A stretch of 38,882 bases of DNA from Clostridiales bacterium UBA1206 (GCA_002310055.1 DBXS01000001.1:1-38882), one strand, 5' to 3'. Counted from the stretch's first letter, positions 1 through 7,450 are shown. Program-made: numbers and translations. Notes: generated from the letters alone by a model not told the origin.

Positions 1-22
1 AGTGTCCTTAAGAACACTCGGC
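1..22. repeat. Palindrome, family copy 1 (cut by window edge)
   Basis: AGTGT (1-5) pairs with ACACT (14-18) around the loop CCTTAAGA. CGGC follows at 19-22, and its presumed GCCG partner lies left of the window. A second copy sits at 4948-4973 with the same layout. The second stem pair is G-C here and C-G there, a compensatory change. Both copies lie just past the stop codon of a minus-strand gene. No U-run follows, so a simple terminator is not obvious. Confidence 0.75.
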
Positions 23-36
23 GTTCCCGACAGTAG

Positions 37-435
37 TTATTTTATCAACTTATATCCGGTGAATTCCGCTTCCGCCACTCTCACTCCCGCGTCGTCTTCC
101 ACGCGCACGCGGTAAAAGCAGGTGTGCCCGCCGTCTTTTATGCATTCAGCGCGGGCGATAAGTTCTTTTCCCTTTGGCTGCGCGAGGAACGAAATGCTTG
201 AAGAAAGCGACATTGTGTATGGCTTGTCGAGCCCGTTGGACGCCACCGCGTAGGCGAAATCGCACAACGTGAACACAGCGCCTCCCATTACGCCGCCCAT
301 GGCGTTCTGGTGCCTTCGGTCAAGCGTCATGCGGCATTCCGCAAAGCAGTCTTCGGCCTTTGTTATGACGATCCCCGCCGCTTCGACAGCGAAAAGGTCT
401 TTTGAAAAGCGTTCTCTTATTTTTTCAAGTTCCAT
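37..435 (-). CDS. PaaI-type hotdog-fold thioesterase
   Basis: The 132-residue protein has the length and pattern of single-domain hotdog acyl-CoA thioesterases of the PaaI/YdiI group, which hydrolyse acyl- or aryl-CoA thioesters in the cytoplasm. The hallmark segment is NAMGGVMGGAVFTLCDFAYA at about residues 44-63, where the glycine-rich turn precedes the hotdog helix. The strand ending SLSSSISFLAQP follows, as expected. The start ATG (435) has the Shine-Dalgarno AAAGGGGAT and a near-consensus promoter upstream. The gene is divergent from the surface-protein gene at 639. The family call is firm; the substrate cannot be read from sequence. Confidence 0.85.
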   Translation of the reverse strand: MELEKIRERFSKDLFAVEAAGIVITKAEDCFAECRMTLDRRHQNAMGGVMGGAVFTLCDFAYAVASNGLDKPYTMSLSSSISFLAQPKGKELIARAECIKDGGHTCFYRVRVEDDAGVRVAEAEFTGYKLIK

Positions 436-463
436 AAACGGTATCCCCTTTCTTTACGCTCAT

Positions 464-492
464 ATTATAGCGGCTTTTTTTGTAATAATCAA
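464..492 (-). promoter_or_regulatory. SigA-type promoter for the thioesterase gene
   Basis: Read on the minus strand, TTGATT (487-492) and TATAAT (464-469) are separated by exactly 17 bp, about 28 bp before the thioesterase start codon. Only the last two bases of the -35 depart from consensus. Confidence 0.75.
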
Positions 493-551
493 CACTTTTG
501 CGCACAGCGGATCCATTATTTTGCCAAGAAGCGGAAAATATTAAAAATCTG

Positions 552-580
552 TTGACAGAGCGTAAATCTTGTGTTATAAT
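552..580 (+). promoter_or_regulatory. Consensus SigA promoter with extended -10
   Basis: TTGACA (552-557), a 17-bp spacer and TATAAT (575-580) are a perfect match to the vegetative consensus. A TG at 572-573 gives the extended -10 form. It drives the surface-protein gene starting at 639, which has the Shine-Dalgarno GAAAGG at 625-630. This predicts strong constitutive expression. Confidence 0.85.
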
Positions 581-638
581 CACAACGTGATATTCTATCG
601 TGTGTCAATATCAAATATAAAAACGAAAGGACTTTACC

Positions 639-1520
639 ATGAAAAGAATCGCACTTTTCGTCGCGCTCGTTATGGTTCTTTCCCTGCTGACCGTTTTCGT
701 CAGCGCGGAAGCAGCCCCCGAATGCGACCTCAGACCCGCCGAACCCGGCGACACCAACGCGCAAGTCACCGTCGACGGCGCAACAATCGAGACCGACGCT
801 AACGGCACCGCAAAGATCACTCTTACCGCGGCTGTCGCAACGGTCACCATCGTCTTCAAAGATGCCAACGGCACTTATGAAGAGCTCAGATCCAACATCA
901 GAGACGAACAGAAATACATAAGGTATTTCTTGGATTACGGCGAAGGCATCACCAGCGTCGAGATCCACGGTCACTATATCCGCGGCGACAAGGATAACGC
1001 CGACCTCTACCTTTCCGGTATGCAGAACGCTCCCTCTTATTTCGTGCTCGGCGACGCCACCACCAATTACGGCGTTTGGGATATTTCCAAATACCTGCTT
1101 GACAGAGCCGACAGAGGCTACGTCCCCGAAGACGGCTGCATCCAGTTCACCGACAACTCCTTCCGTATCGAAGGTTCCGTGGGCAGCGTGTTCACCATTT
1201 ATTACTACGATCTTGCTGACGATTACGACGAGGACGAATTCGGCCGCGTGATCCCCGACGACAACATCATTGAAGTTTCGGATGAAGAATCCACTCCCGC
1301 CGAGGAATCCACCCCCGCCGAGGAATCCACTCCCGCCGAGGAATCCACTCCCGCTGAAGAATCCACCCCCGCCGAGGAATCCACTCCCGCGGAAGAATCC
1401 AAACCCGCTGAAGAATCCAAACCCGTCACCCCGACCACCGGCGACGCGGGCATCATAGCTCTCGCTGTCGTTTCCGCACTCGCTCTGGGCGGCGCTGTAG
1501 TGATCAAAAAGCGCAAATAA
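639..1520 (+). CDS. Secreted, C-terminally anchored surface protein with PAEEST repeats
   Basis: The 293-residue product starts with a signal peptide (MKRIALF, hydrophobic core, cleavage near VSAEA at about 23-26). A region of about 185 residues rich in Tyr, Asp and Gly follows; I cannot assign it to a family. Next come six EESTPA units and two EESKP units. The C terminus reads TPTTGDAG, then a hydrophobic helix and the basic tail KKRK. This is the layout of a Gram-positive sorting signal, but the motif is TPTTG rather than LPXTG, so it may be a variant sortase site or simply a membrane anchor. No sortase gene is in view. The gene has its own consensus promoter and a strong terminator, so it is monocistronic. 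Probable role: an abundant cell-surface protein of unknown function. Confidence 0.75.
   Translation: MKRIALFVALVMVLSLLTVFVSAEAAPECDLRPAEPGDTNAQVTVDGATIETDANGTAKITLTAAVATVTIVFKDANGTYEELRSNIRDEQKYIRYFLDYGEGITSVEIHGHYIRGDKDNADLYLSGMQNAPSYFVLGDATTNYGVWDISKYLLDRADRGYVPEDGCIQFTDNSFRIEGSVGSVFTIYYYDLADDYDEDEFGRVIPDDNIIEVSDEESTPAEESTPAEESTPAEESTPAEESTPAEESTPAEESKPAEESKPVTPTTGDAGIIALAVVSALALGGAVVIKKRK
1284..1424 (+). repeat. In-frame 18-bp tandem repeat (EESTPA/EESKPA)
   Basis: Six EESTPA units are followed by EESKPA and a final EESKP, each full unit encoded by 18 bp. Third positions vary (GAA/GAG, ACT/ACC, GCC/GCT/GCG), so the array is not a very recent expansion. The Pro/Glu-rich stalk sits directly before the C-terminal anchor, as wall-spanning spacers usually do. 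Confidence 0.9.
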
Positions 1521-1540
1521 TAAAGTTTGAGTTTTCCAAG

Positions 1541-1571
1541 GTCCGCAGGCAAAACGCCTGCGGACTTTTTT
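1541..1571 (+). terminator. Rho-independent terminator of the surface-protein gene
   Basis: A perfect 10-bp stem, GTCCGCAGGC (1541-1550) with GCCTGCGGAC (1556-1565), has the loop AAAAC and is followed by six T residues. Confidence 0.95.
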
Positions 1572-1584
1572 GCTTTTTTGCGCA

Positions 1585-1613
1585 TTGACACGAAAACGCG
1601 CGTGTGTTAGAAT
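1585..1613 (+). promoter_or_regulatory. SigA promoter with extended -10 before ygiQ-like gene
   Basis: TTGACA (1585-1590), a 17-bp spacer and TAGAAT (1608-1613) with TG at 1605-1606. The predicted transcription start falls near 1620, inside or beside the Shine-Dalgarno AGGCGGTGA (1615-1623). The 5' leader would therefore be extremely short. Confidence 0.75.
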
Positions 1614-1629
1614 ATAGGCGGTGATTTAT

Positions 1630-3489
1630 ATGAGCTTTTTACCCGTGACCAAAGCCGAGGCGGCTTCCCAAGGCTGGGAAACGCCCGATTTTGTAATTGT
1701 TACCGGCGACGCGTACGTGGACCATCCCTCGTTCGGCACCGCGGTCGTTGCGCGCGTGCTGGAAGCCGAAGGCTACAGCGTGTGCGTCATACCGCAGCCG
1801 GACTGGCGCGACACGCGTGATTTTACGCGGTTCGGCAGACCGCGGCTGGCTTTTCTTGTGAACAGCGGCAACGTGGACAGCATGGTGGCGCACTACACCG
1901 CCGCCAAAAAGCCGCGTTCTTCGGATTATTATTCCCCCGGCGGAAAAGCGGGGATGCGCCCCGACCGCGCTGTGATAGTTTACTGCAACCGCATACGCGA
2001 AGCGTACGGCGACGTCCCAGTGATAATAGGCGGCGTGGAAGCCAGCACGCGCAGGTTCGCGCACTACGATTACTGGACCGATTCGGTGCGCAGATCAATA
2101 CTCATAGATTCCCGCGCGGACCTGATTTCGTACGGGATGGGCGAATCGTCGCTGAGGCGGATAGCGTTCCTTCTGGACAAGGGGGTTCCGGTAAAGAAGA
2201 TATGCGACGTGCGCGGCACCTGTTTTACGACCGACGACCTTGCAAACGTGCATTTTGACGCCGAAGACATAGGCGATTACGATATCCTGAAGACCGACAA
2301 AGCGGCGTTCGCGCGCGCTTTCAAGCTGCAGCACGAAAACCAGGACAGCGTCTACGGCAAGGCGCTTGTGGAAAAATACGGCGCGCGGTACTGCGTGCAG
2401 AATCCCCCTATGCCGCCTCTCACCAGAAATCAGCTCGATTTTGTGTATTCCCTTCCGTATATGCGCGCGTGGCATCCCTGTTACGACGCCGCGGGCGGCG
2501 TGCCCGCCATTGAGGAAGTAAAGTTTTCCATCACCCATTGCCGCGGTTGTTTCGGCGGCTGCAATTTCTGCTCCATAACGTTTCTCCAGGGGCGCACGGT
2601 CACGTCAAGGAGCATCGCTTCGGTGGTGGAAGAAGCCAAGATCATAGCGGCTATGCCCGATTTCAAGGGATATATCCACGACGTGGGCGGCCCTACCGCC
2701 AATTTCCGCCACGCATCGTGCGAAAAGCAGAAGACGCAGGGCGTGTGCAAAAACCGCCAGTGCCTTTTCCCCGCCCCGTGCCCCAACATAAACGCCGACC
2801 ACAGCGAATATCTGGAGCTGCTCGAACAGGTCGAGGCCGTTCCCGGAGTCAAGAAGGTGTTCGTCCGTTCCGGCATACGCTACGACTATATCCTGTGCGG
2901 CAAAAACGACAAGTTTTTAAGACATCTCGTGTCGCACAACGTCAGCGGTCAGCTCAAGGTCGCGCCCGAGCATATATGCGACGGAGTGCTTTATCAGATG
3001 GGCAAGCCGGGCGCCGGCATGTATGAAAAATTTGTAAAAAAGTTCTTTGAATATTCGCGCGCGTGCGGCAAAGAACAATATATAGTCCCTTATCTTATGT
3101 CGTCGCATCCGGGCTCGACGCTCGACGACGCGATAGAGCTTGCGCTTTATTTGAAGAAAAACAAGCTCAATCCCGAACAGGTGCAGGATTTTTACCCGAC
3201 TCCCGGCACCGCTTCCACCTGTATGTACCACACGGGGATCGATCCTTTCACCGGAAAAAGCGTGTACGTCGCGCGCGACTACGCTTCCAAGCAGGCGCAA
3301 AGGGCGCTTTTGCAGTTTTACAAAAAAGAAAATCACAAACTTATACGGCGCGTGCTGACCGAACACGGCAGAGCCGACCTTATCGGCTTCGGCGAAGACA
3401 AGCTCGTGCCGCCCGCCGTACGTTCCGGAGCGCCGAAAAACGCCGGCGCGCAAAAAAAGCATAAAAATAATGGAATAAAACACAGATAA
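1630..3489 (+). CDS. YgiQ family radical SAM protein
   Basis: The 619-residue product matches the YgiQ family of radical SAM proteins. An N-terminal domain (FVIVTGDAYVDHPSFG near the start) leads to a radical SAM core whose cluster motif is CRGCFGGCNFC at about residue 305. The CxxxCxxC in it would hold the [4Fe-4S] cluster that cleaves S-adenosylmethionine. The C-terminal part (QVQDFYPTPGT, then a basic Lys-rich tail) matches the usual DUF3362-like end. Family members run 600-740 residues and their reaction is not established. ATG 1630 is preferred because AGGCGGTGA lies just before it; GTG 1621 is a possible alternative on a near-leaderless transcript. Confidence 0.9.
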   Translation: MSFLPVTKAEAASQGWETPDFVIVTGDAYVDHPSFGTAVVARVLEAEGYSVCVIPQPDWRDTRDFTRFGRPRLAFLVNSGNVDSMVAHYTAAKKPRSSDYYSPGGKAGMRPDRAVIVYCNRIREAYGDVPVIIGGVEASTRRFAHYDYWTDSVRRSILIDSRADLISYGMGESSLRRIAFLLDKGVPVKKICDVRGTCFTTDDLANVHFDAEDIGDYDILKTDKAAFARAFKLQHENQDSVYGKALVEKYGARYCVQNPPMPPLTRNQLDFVYSLPYMRAWHPCYDAAGGVPAIEEVKFSITHCRGCFGGCNFCSITFLQGRTVTSRSIASVVEEAKIIAAMPDFKGYIHDVGGPTANFRHASCEKQKTQGVCKNRQCLFPAPCPNINADHSEYLELLEQVEAVPGVKKVFVRSGIRYDYILCGKNDKFLRHLVSHNVSGQLKVAPEHICDGVLYQMGKPGAGMYEKFVKKFFEYSRACGKEQYIVPYLMSSHPGSTLDDAIELALYLKKNKLNPEQVQDFYPTPGTASTCMYHTGIDPFTGKSVYVARDYASKQAQRALLQFYKKENHKLIRRVLTEHGRADLIGFGEDKLVPPAVRSGAPKNAGAQKKHKNNGIKHR

Positions 3490-3544
3490 TTCATCACGCT
3501 GTTCCTCCACATAAACGACCCGCCTTCTGCGCAGAATAAATGCG

Positions 3545-3564
3545 GCCGTGCGGAAAAGCACGGC
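3545..3564 (+). other. Hairpin just upstream of the spoIVB ribosome site
   Basis: GCCGTGC (3545-3551) pairs with GCACGGC (3558-3564) around the loop GGAAAA. There is no U-run, so it is not a standard terminator of the ygiQ-like gene. It ends about 6 bp before the Shine-Dalgarno region of spoIVB and could affect translation or mRNA stability. Confidence 0.45.
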
Positions 3565-3583
3565 ACGAAGGCAGGAATGGAAA

Positions 3584-4618
3584 ATGGAATTCAAAAAGCG
3601 AGTTTGGGCATTTTTACTGCTTTGCGCCATTCTGTTCGCCGTGTGCGCGTTCACGCCTTACGGTTCGCTGAATCCCCGCGCCGCGCCGGCGGCCCGTCCG
3701 GTGCTGCTGCCCGGCGGAACTCCGTTCGGCGTGAAATTCTTTACGCGCGGAGTGATAGTCGTCGGTGTCACCGACATCGAAAGCTACGACGGCATAGCCT
3801 CGCCCGCCAAAGACGCGGGCATACGCTCGGGCGACGTGATAACCGCGGTCAACGGGATGCAGGTCAACACCACCGAGGAACTCGCGGAAGCGGTCAACGC
3901 GAGCAGGGGCGCCGACACGGTATTCACCGTGCTGCGCGGCGACGAACAGTTTGCGGTGACGGTGAAACCGAAACGTTCGGTATCGGACAACCTTTACCGT
4001 TCCGGACTGTGGGTGCGCGATTCCACCGCGGGCATAGGCACCGTGACGTACGTTGATCCTTCCACCGGGCGGTTCGGAGGTCTGGGGCACGGGATATGCG
4101 ATCCCGACACCGGGAATCCGCTGCCGATGCTCAAAGGAGTGGTCTGCGGCGTGACCGTGACCGGAGTCATCAAGGGCAGGCGCAGCGAACCCGGCGAGCT
4201 TATAGGCGAGTTTTCGCTCAAAACTGCGGGCGCGCTGGAAAAGAACACCGAATGCGGAGTTTTCGGCGTGCTCGACGACACCGAAGCGTTTGTTTTTTCC
4301 CCGATGGAGATATGCTATTCCGGCGAGATGAAGACCGGCAAAGCGCAGATGCTCACCACGGTTGAAGGCATAGCGCCGCGGCTTTACGAGATACGTATAG
4401 TGCGTATTTACGAAAACAGCGGCTGCACCAAGAATTTTCTTCTGGAAGTGACCGACAAAGCGCTGCTCGAAAAGACCGGCGGTATCGTCCAGGGGATGTC
4501 GGGTTCGCCTGTCATACAGAACGGCCGCATCTGCGGCGCCGTCACGCACGTTATGATAAGCGATCCCGCGCGCGGGTATGGCATTTTCATAGAAAATATG
4601 CTCGATTCCCAGGAGTAA
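3584..4618 (+). CDS. spoIVB: SpoIVB-type sporulation serine peptidase (S55)
   Basis: In Bacillus, SpoIVB is made in the forespore, crosses into the intermembrane space and triggers pro-sigma-K processing by cutting SpoIVFA. This 344-residue copy has an N-terminal membrane segment (residues 5-24). A PDZ domain follows at about 57-130 (AGIRSGDVITAVNG). The S55 peptidase domain contains GGLGHG (His 169) and GMSGSP (304-309), the expected catalytic histidine and serine neighbourhoods. Bacillus SpoIVB is about 80 residues longer, mostly at the N-terminal side. ATG 3584 is chosen over upstream GTG 3548 because the membrane segment and AGGAATGG lie next to it. A long hairpin terminator follows. Confidence 0.93.
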   Translation: MEFKKRVWAFLLLCAILFAVCAFTPYGSLNPRAAPAARPVLLPGGTPFGVKFFTRGVIVVGVTDIESYDGIASPAKDAGIRSGDVITAVNGMQVNTTEELAEAVNASRGADTVFTVLRGDEQFAVTVKPKRSVSDNLYRSGLWVRDSTAGIGTVTYVDPSTGRFGGLGHGICDPDTGNPLPMLKGVVCGVTVTGVIKGRRSEPGELIGEFSLKTAGALEKNTECGVFGVLDDTEAFVFSPMEICYSGEMKTGKAQMLTTVEGIAPRLYEIRIVRIYENSGCTKNFLLEVTDKALLEKTGGIVQGMSGSPVIQNGRICGAVTHVMISDPARGYGIFIENMLDSQE

Positions 4619-4666
4619 AACAAAAAACGCGGAGCTTTGAGCGTGGCGCTCTAAAGGACAGTAAAT

Positions 4667-4715
4667 AAAAACCGGCTGAGGTAAGGAAAGCTTATCCTTA
4701 TTTCAGTCGGTTTTT
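4667..4715 (+). terminator. Long wobble-containing hairpin terminator after spoIVB
   Basis: The arm from AAAAACCGGCTGAGG at 4667 pairs with the arm ending CAGTCGGTTTTT at 4715. The roughly 17-20 bp stem is unbroken if three G-U pairs are allowed. The T-rich arm gives the U-tract. G-U pairs on this strand mean the RNA hairpin is better than the DNA cruciform, which favours a transcript function. Confidence 0.85.
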
Positions 4716-4764
4716 GTCGCAAATCGGCGCAAGCAGGACGTTTGTGTGCCAAACGTGGAAAAGA

Positions 4765-4947
4765 ATGATGATTGCCCTGACGGGCAAATGATGAGCCTCC
4801 CTTCGGTCGCCATGATGATTTGCGGTTTCACCGCAAAATGATGAAATGAGTTCCGCTTCATGCGCCGAAGGCGCTCATCATTCGGCGAAGCCGTTCATCA
4901 TGCGCGAAAGCGCTCATCATGTGCCGCGCAAGCGGAACTCATCATTT
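4765..4947. repeat. Array of short hairpins separated by TCATCAT / ATGATGA
   Basis: Successive small palindromes lie between ATGATGA (left half) or TCATCAT (right half) spacers. They are TTGCCC/GGGCAA (4772-4787), a weak CCC-ttc-GG (about 4799-4806), TTTGCGGT-ttc-ACCGCAAA (4819-4837), GCGCC-gaa-GGCGC (4862-4874), CGGC-gaa-GCCG (4883-4893) and GCGC-gaaa-GCGC (4902-4913). A 13-bp outer stem, ATGAGTTCCGCTT (4846-4858) with AAGCGGAACTCAT (4930-4942), encloses the last three. Stems differ while loops and spacers are kept. The region codes for nothing I can support. Confidence 0.85.
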
Positions 4948-4973
4948 GCCGACTGTCTTTAAGAACAGTCGGC
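4948..4973. repeat. Palindrome, family copy 2
   Basis: The 9-bp stem GCCGACTGT (4948-4956) / ACAGTCGGC (4965-4973) has the loop CTTTAAGA. It matches the palindrome at 1-22, with one swapped stem pair (C4953-G4968 here, G2-C17 there). It closes the hairpin array and lies 23 bp past the stop of the ROK gene. Confidence 0.85.
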
Positions 4974-4996
4974 ATGCGCTCCGCGTTTTTTTGCGT

Positions 4997-5923
4997 TCAC
5001 CTTAACGAAAGATAGTATTTTTTGAACTTCCACAAAAGCGCCGCGCCTATGACGCCCGCGTCGCCGTGAAGCGTGGTGACGCCGACTTTCTGCGGATGCA
5101 GCAGGTACGGGCGCAGGAATTTGAGCACCACGTCGCCCTGATTCATTATGCCGCCCGCAAGCGATATGTACTGCGGCGCGAAGATGAAATCCAGCCCGTT
5201 TATGCCGGTCGCGAGGTTCTTTGCGAACCGCCTCAGCACGCGTTTCGCCACGGGGCATCCTTTTGCGTACGCGTTGAAGACGGTGCGGCCGTCCACGCCG
5301 TTTGCGCATTCTTCTGCAAGTACGGAACCGGGGTCGGATTCCGCCGCTTTGCGCGTCATTTTGATGAGCGCGGTGGCGGAAGCGAACCTTTCAAAGCATC
5401 CCTTCTGCCCGCACGGGCATTTTTCGCCGCGCGGGTCTATTACGAAATGCCCTAATTCGCCCGCGTCGTTGGTGACGCCGCGCATAAGGTCGCCGTTGAC
5501 CACGCAGCCGCCGCCGATACCGGTGCCGACGGTGATCTCGACCATATCGGCGCATCCCTTTCCGGCGCCGGCGAGCCAGTCGGCGATGAGCGCGCAGCTG
5601 CCGTCGTTTTCGAGATACACCTCCACGCCGAAGCGCTTTTGCAGAATATCGACAATGGGCAGGTTGTAAAACGGCAGGTTCCCCGCCGTGACGATGCTCA
5701 CGTTGGCGTCGTCCTTGTCGCCGGGGCAGCCCACGCCTATGCATTCTATTTTATACATACCGAAAATGCGCGCGCATTCCGATATGATGTCGTCGATTAT
5801 GGCCTGTTCGCCGTCGGCGGAACGGGTGCGGAACGAATTCTTGTAGACGAGTTTGTGCTTCGCCGAAAGCACGCCCGATTTTATATTGGTGCCGCCTATG
5901 TCGAGGCCGAGGTAATATTTCAT
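4997..5923 (-). CDS. ROK family glucokinase
   Basis: The 308-residue protein is a standard-length ROK kinase, expected to phosphorylate glucose (or a close sugar) with ATP in the cytoplasm. The phosphate loop LGLDIGGTNIKSG is at the N terminus. The catalytic-base region YLENDGSC follows, then GTGIGGGCVVNG. The zinc signature CPCGQKGCFE comes after GELGHF, giving the His and Cys ligands. ATG 5923 is chosen because AAGGAG lies 7 nt upstream; ATG 5929 would be too close to it. The gene is divergent from coaW, with adjoining promoters. The sugar specificity is inference. Confidence 0.9.
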   Translation of the reverse strand: MKYYLGLDIGGTNIKSGVLSAKHKLVYKNSFRTRSADGEQAIIDDIISECARIFGMYKIECIGVGCPGDKDDANVSIVTAGNLPFYNLPIVDILQKRFGVEVYLENDGSCALIADWLAGAGKGCADMVEITVGTGIGGGCVVNGDLMRGVTNDAGELGHFVIDPRGEKCPCGQKGCFERFASATALIKMTRKAAESDPGSVLAEECANGVDGRTVFNAYAKGCPVAKRVLRRFAKNLATGINGLDFIFAPQYISLAGGIMNQGDVVLKFLRPYLLHPQKVGVTTLHGDAGVIGAALLWKFKKYYLSLR

Positions 5924-5946
5924 ATTCATGCTCCTTCCACCTGGAA

Positions 5947-5975
5947 ATGATACAACAATCCGCGGCAAAAGTCAA
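5947..5975 (-). promoter_or_regulatory. Promoter of the ROK glucokinase gene
   Basis: On the minus strand, TTGACT (5970-5975) and TATCAT (5947-5952) are separated by 17 bp. It sits back-to-back with the coaW promoter, the two -35 boxes being 11 bp apart, so a bound regulator could affect both genes. Confidence 0.7.
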
Positions 5976-5986
5976 GAGCATAACTA

Positions 5987-6015
5987 TTGACAAAGAGTCC
6001 AAAAAGATATAAAAT
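5987..6015 (+). promoter_or_regulatory. Promoter of coaW operon
   Basis: TTGACA (5987-5992), a 17-bp spacer and TAAAAT (6010-6015). The start codon at 6055 has the strong Shine-Dalgarno AAGGAGG (6041-6047). Confidence 0.75.
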
Positions 6016-6054
6016 ATAAGCGAATATAAAGCATCAACGCAAGGAGGGCGCGCA

Positions 6055-6900
6055 ATGGCCATAATAATAGGCATAGACGTGGGAGGCAGCACCACCAAGA
6101 TAGTCGGATTCCGCGACGGCGGGCTGCTTGAGCCGATGCTCGTAAAAGCCACGGATCCGGTCGCTTCGGTCTACGGAGCGTTCGGAAAATTCACCAGCGA
6201 GCGCGGGATCGACATCCCCTCGGTGGAACGCGTAATGATAACCGGGGTCGGCTCGACATACATCACCGGCGATATTTACGGCATACCGACCGTCCACGTG
6301 GACGAGTTCGCGGCGATAGGCCGCGGCGGGCTGTATCTTTCGGCGCTGGAGGAAGCCATAATCGTGAGTATGGGCACAGGCACGGCGCTCGTATACGCAA
6401 AACAGAAACGCGCCGAATATCTGGGCGGCACCGGCGTGGGCGGAGGCACTATGATAGGCCTTTCCAAAGCGCTTTTGCATATGCAGGACCCGGGTCAGAT
6501 ATCCGAGCTCGCGCAGAACGGCGACCTTGAAAACATAGACCTGAAGATCCACGACATCACTTCCAAAAACATAATCCCCACCCTTTCGGCGCAGGCGACG
6601 GCTTCGAATTTCGGCAAAGTTTCGGAGATCGCGACCAACGGCGACTACGCGCTGGGTATAATCAATATGATATGCGAAACAATAGGTATGATGGCGGTCT
6701 TCGCCGCGCGCGCCAAGAAGATAACCAGCATCGTGCTCACGGGCAACCTTTCCACGCTTGAACAGGCTCCGCGCCTTTACAGCGGTATGGGCGTGATGTT
6801 CGGGATGGATTTCATCATACCCAGAAACAGCGAATACGCCACGGTCATAGGCGCCGCGCTGCTGTATTTCGACAAGACGGCTAAAGAGGGCAAAAAATGA
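6055..6900 (+). CDS. coaW: Type II pantothenate kinase
   Basis: The 281-residue protein has the actin-like kinase fold of type II pantothenate kinases (CoaW). These phosphorylate pantothenate as the first step of coenzyme A synthesis. Seen directly are the N-terminal phosphate loop IIIGIDVGGSTTKIVG, the second nucleotide motif VSMGTGTALVYA, the glycine-rich YLGGTGVGGGTMIGL, and the C-terminal VLTGNLSTL adenosine segment. The length agrees with the bacterial type II enzymes and lacks the C-terminal extensions of eukaryotic ones. BadF/BadG-type ATPases are the main alternative but are usually organised differently. It is the first gene of a short operon, with a 4-bp ATGA overlap into the lipoprotein gene. 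Confidence 0.88.
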   Translation: MAIIIGIDVGGSTTKIVGFRDGGLLEPMLVKATDPVASVYGAFGKFTSERGIDIPSVERVMITGVGSTYITGDIYGIPTVHVDEFAAIGRGGLYLSALEEAIIVSMGTGTALVYAKQKRAEYLGGTGVGGGTMIGLSKALLHMQDPGQISELAQNGDLENIDLKIHDITSKNIIPTLSAQATASNFGKVSEIATNGDYALGIINMICETIGMMAVFAARAKKITSIVLTGNLSTLEQAPRLYSGMGVMFGMDFIIPRNSEYATVIGAALLYFDKTAKEGKK

Positions 6901-7442
6901 AAAAAATCCTTTTGATTCTGTTGTGCGCGTTCACGGCGTTCTGTTTCGCCGCCTGCGGCGGAAACGAAAACGAGGGCAAAATAAAACAGCCGGATCAGAT
7001 AGACACAGCGGCGCTTTTGGGGAAACTTATAAATGGATTCGACGCGGGCGCGGGCGAAAAATACTGCTCGGAACCGTTTGAAAACGCGTATCTTTTCGAC
7101 GACGACATACTCGCCGGCAAATACGGCGATCTGGTCTCGGATTATCCCGACCCCGAAACGCTCGTCAGATACTGCGCGTTCTTTTCGGACGAGCCGTACG
7201 GACCCGAGTTCGGCGTGTTCGTTTTCAAAACCGAAGCAGACGCCAACGATATGCAGAAATACGCGGAAAACCGCATAGCCGCGCTCAAGCGCAACGCCAA
7301 GAACTACCCTTCCGTGGACACTTCGCTCATAGACAACGCGTTTTTCAAAGCGCGCGGCTGCGTGTTCTACTACTGCGCGCTGAACGACGCGGAAAATTTG
7401 TTTGAAAAAACGGTGCTCGACGCCGTTACGGAAAGTGAATAA
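6897..7442 (+). CDS. Lipoprotein, DUF4358-like
   Basis: The 181-residue product has a lipoprotein signal peptide (MKKILLILL... ending FAAC), so the Cys after the cleavage site would be lipidated and tethered to the outer face of the membrane. The mature part has alternating strands and helices, and the segment EFGVFVFKTEADANDMQ resembles DUF4358 lipoproteins of Clostridia. That match is from memory and tentative. The start codon overlaps the coaW stop (ATGA), which implies translational coupling. No function is known. Confidence 0.7.
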   Translation: MKKILLILLCAFTAFCFAACGGNENEGKIKQPDQIDTAALLGKLINGFDAGAGEKYCSEPFENAYLFDDDILAGKYGDLVSDYPDPETLVRYCAFFSDEPYGPEFGVFVFKTEADANDMQKYAENRIAALKRNAKNYPSVDTSLIDNAFFKARGCVFYYCALNDAENLFEKTVLDAVTESE

Positions 7443-7450
7443 GAGATCAT

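Noticed and set aside
1284..1424. 18-bp tandem DNA repeat as a regulatory repeat
   Set aside because: It is in frame, varies mostly at third positions and encodes a regular PAEEST stalk, so it is coding.
3548..3583. GTG 3548 as the start of spoIVB
   Set aside because: It would lie inside the hairpin at 3545-3564 and add a charged stretch before the membrane segment; ATG 3584 has the ribosome site.
4765..4947. Regular TCATCAT spacing suggested a CRISPR array
   Set aside because: The repeated part is only about 7 bp, intervals are short and palindromic, the polarity flips midway, and no cas genes are present.
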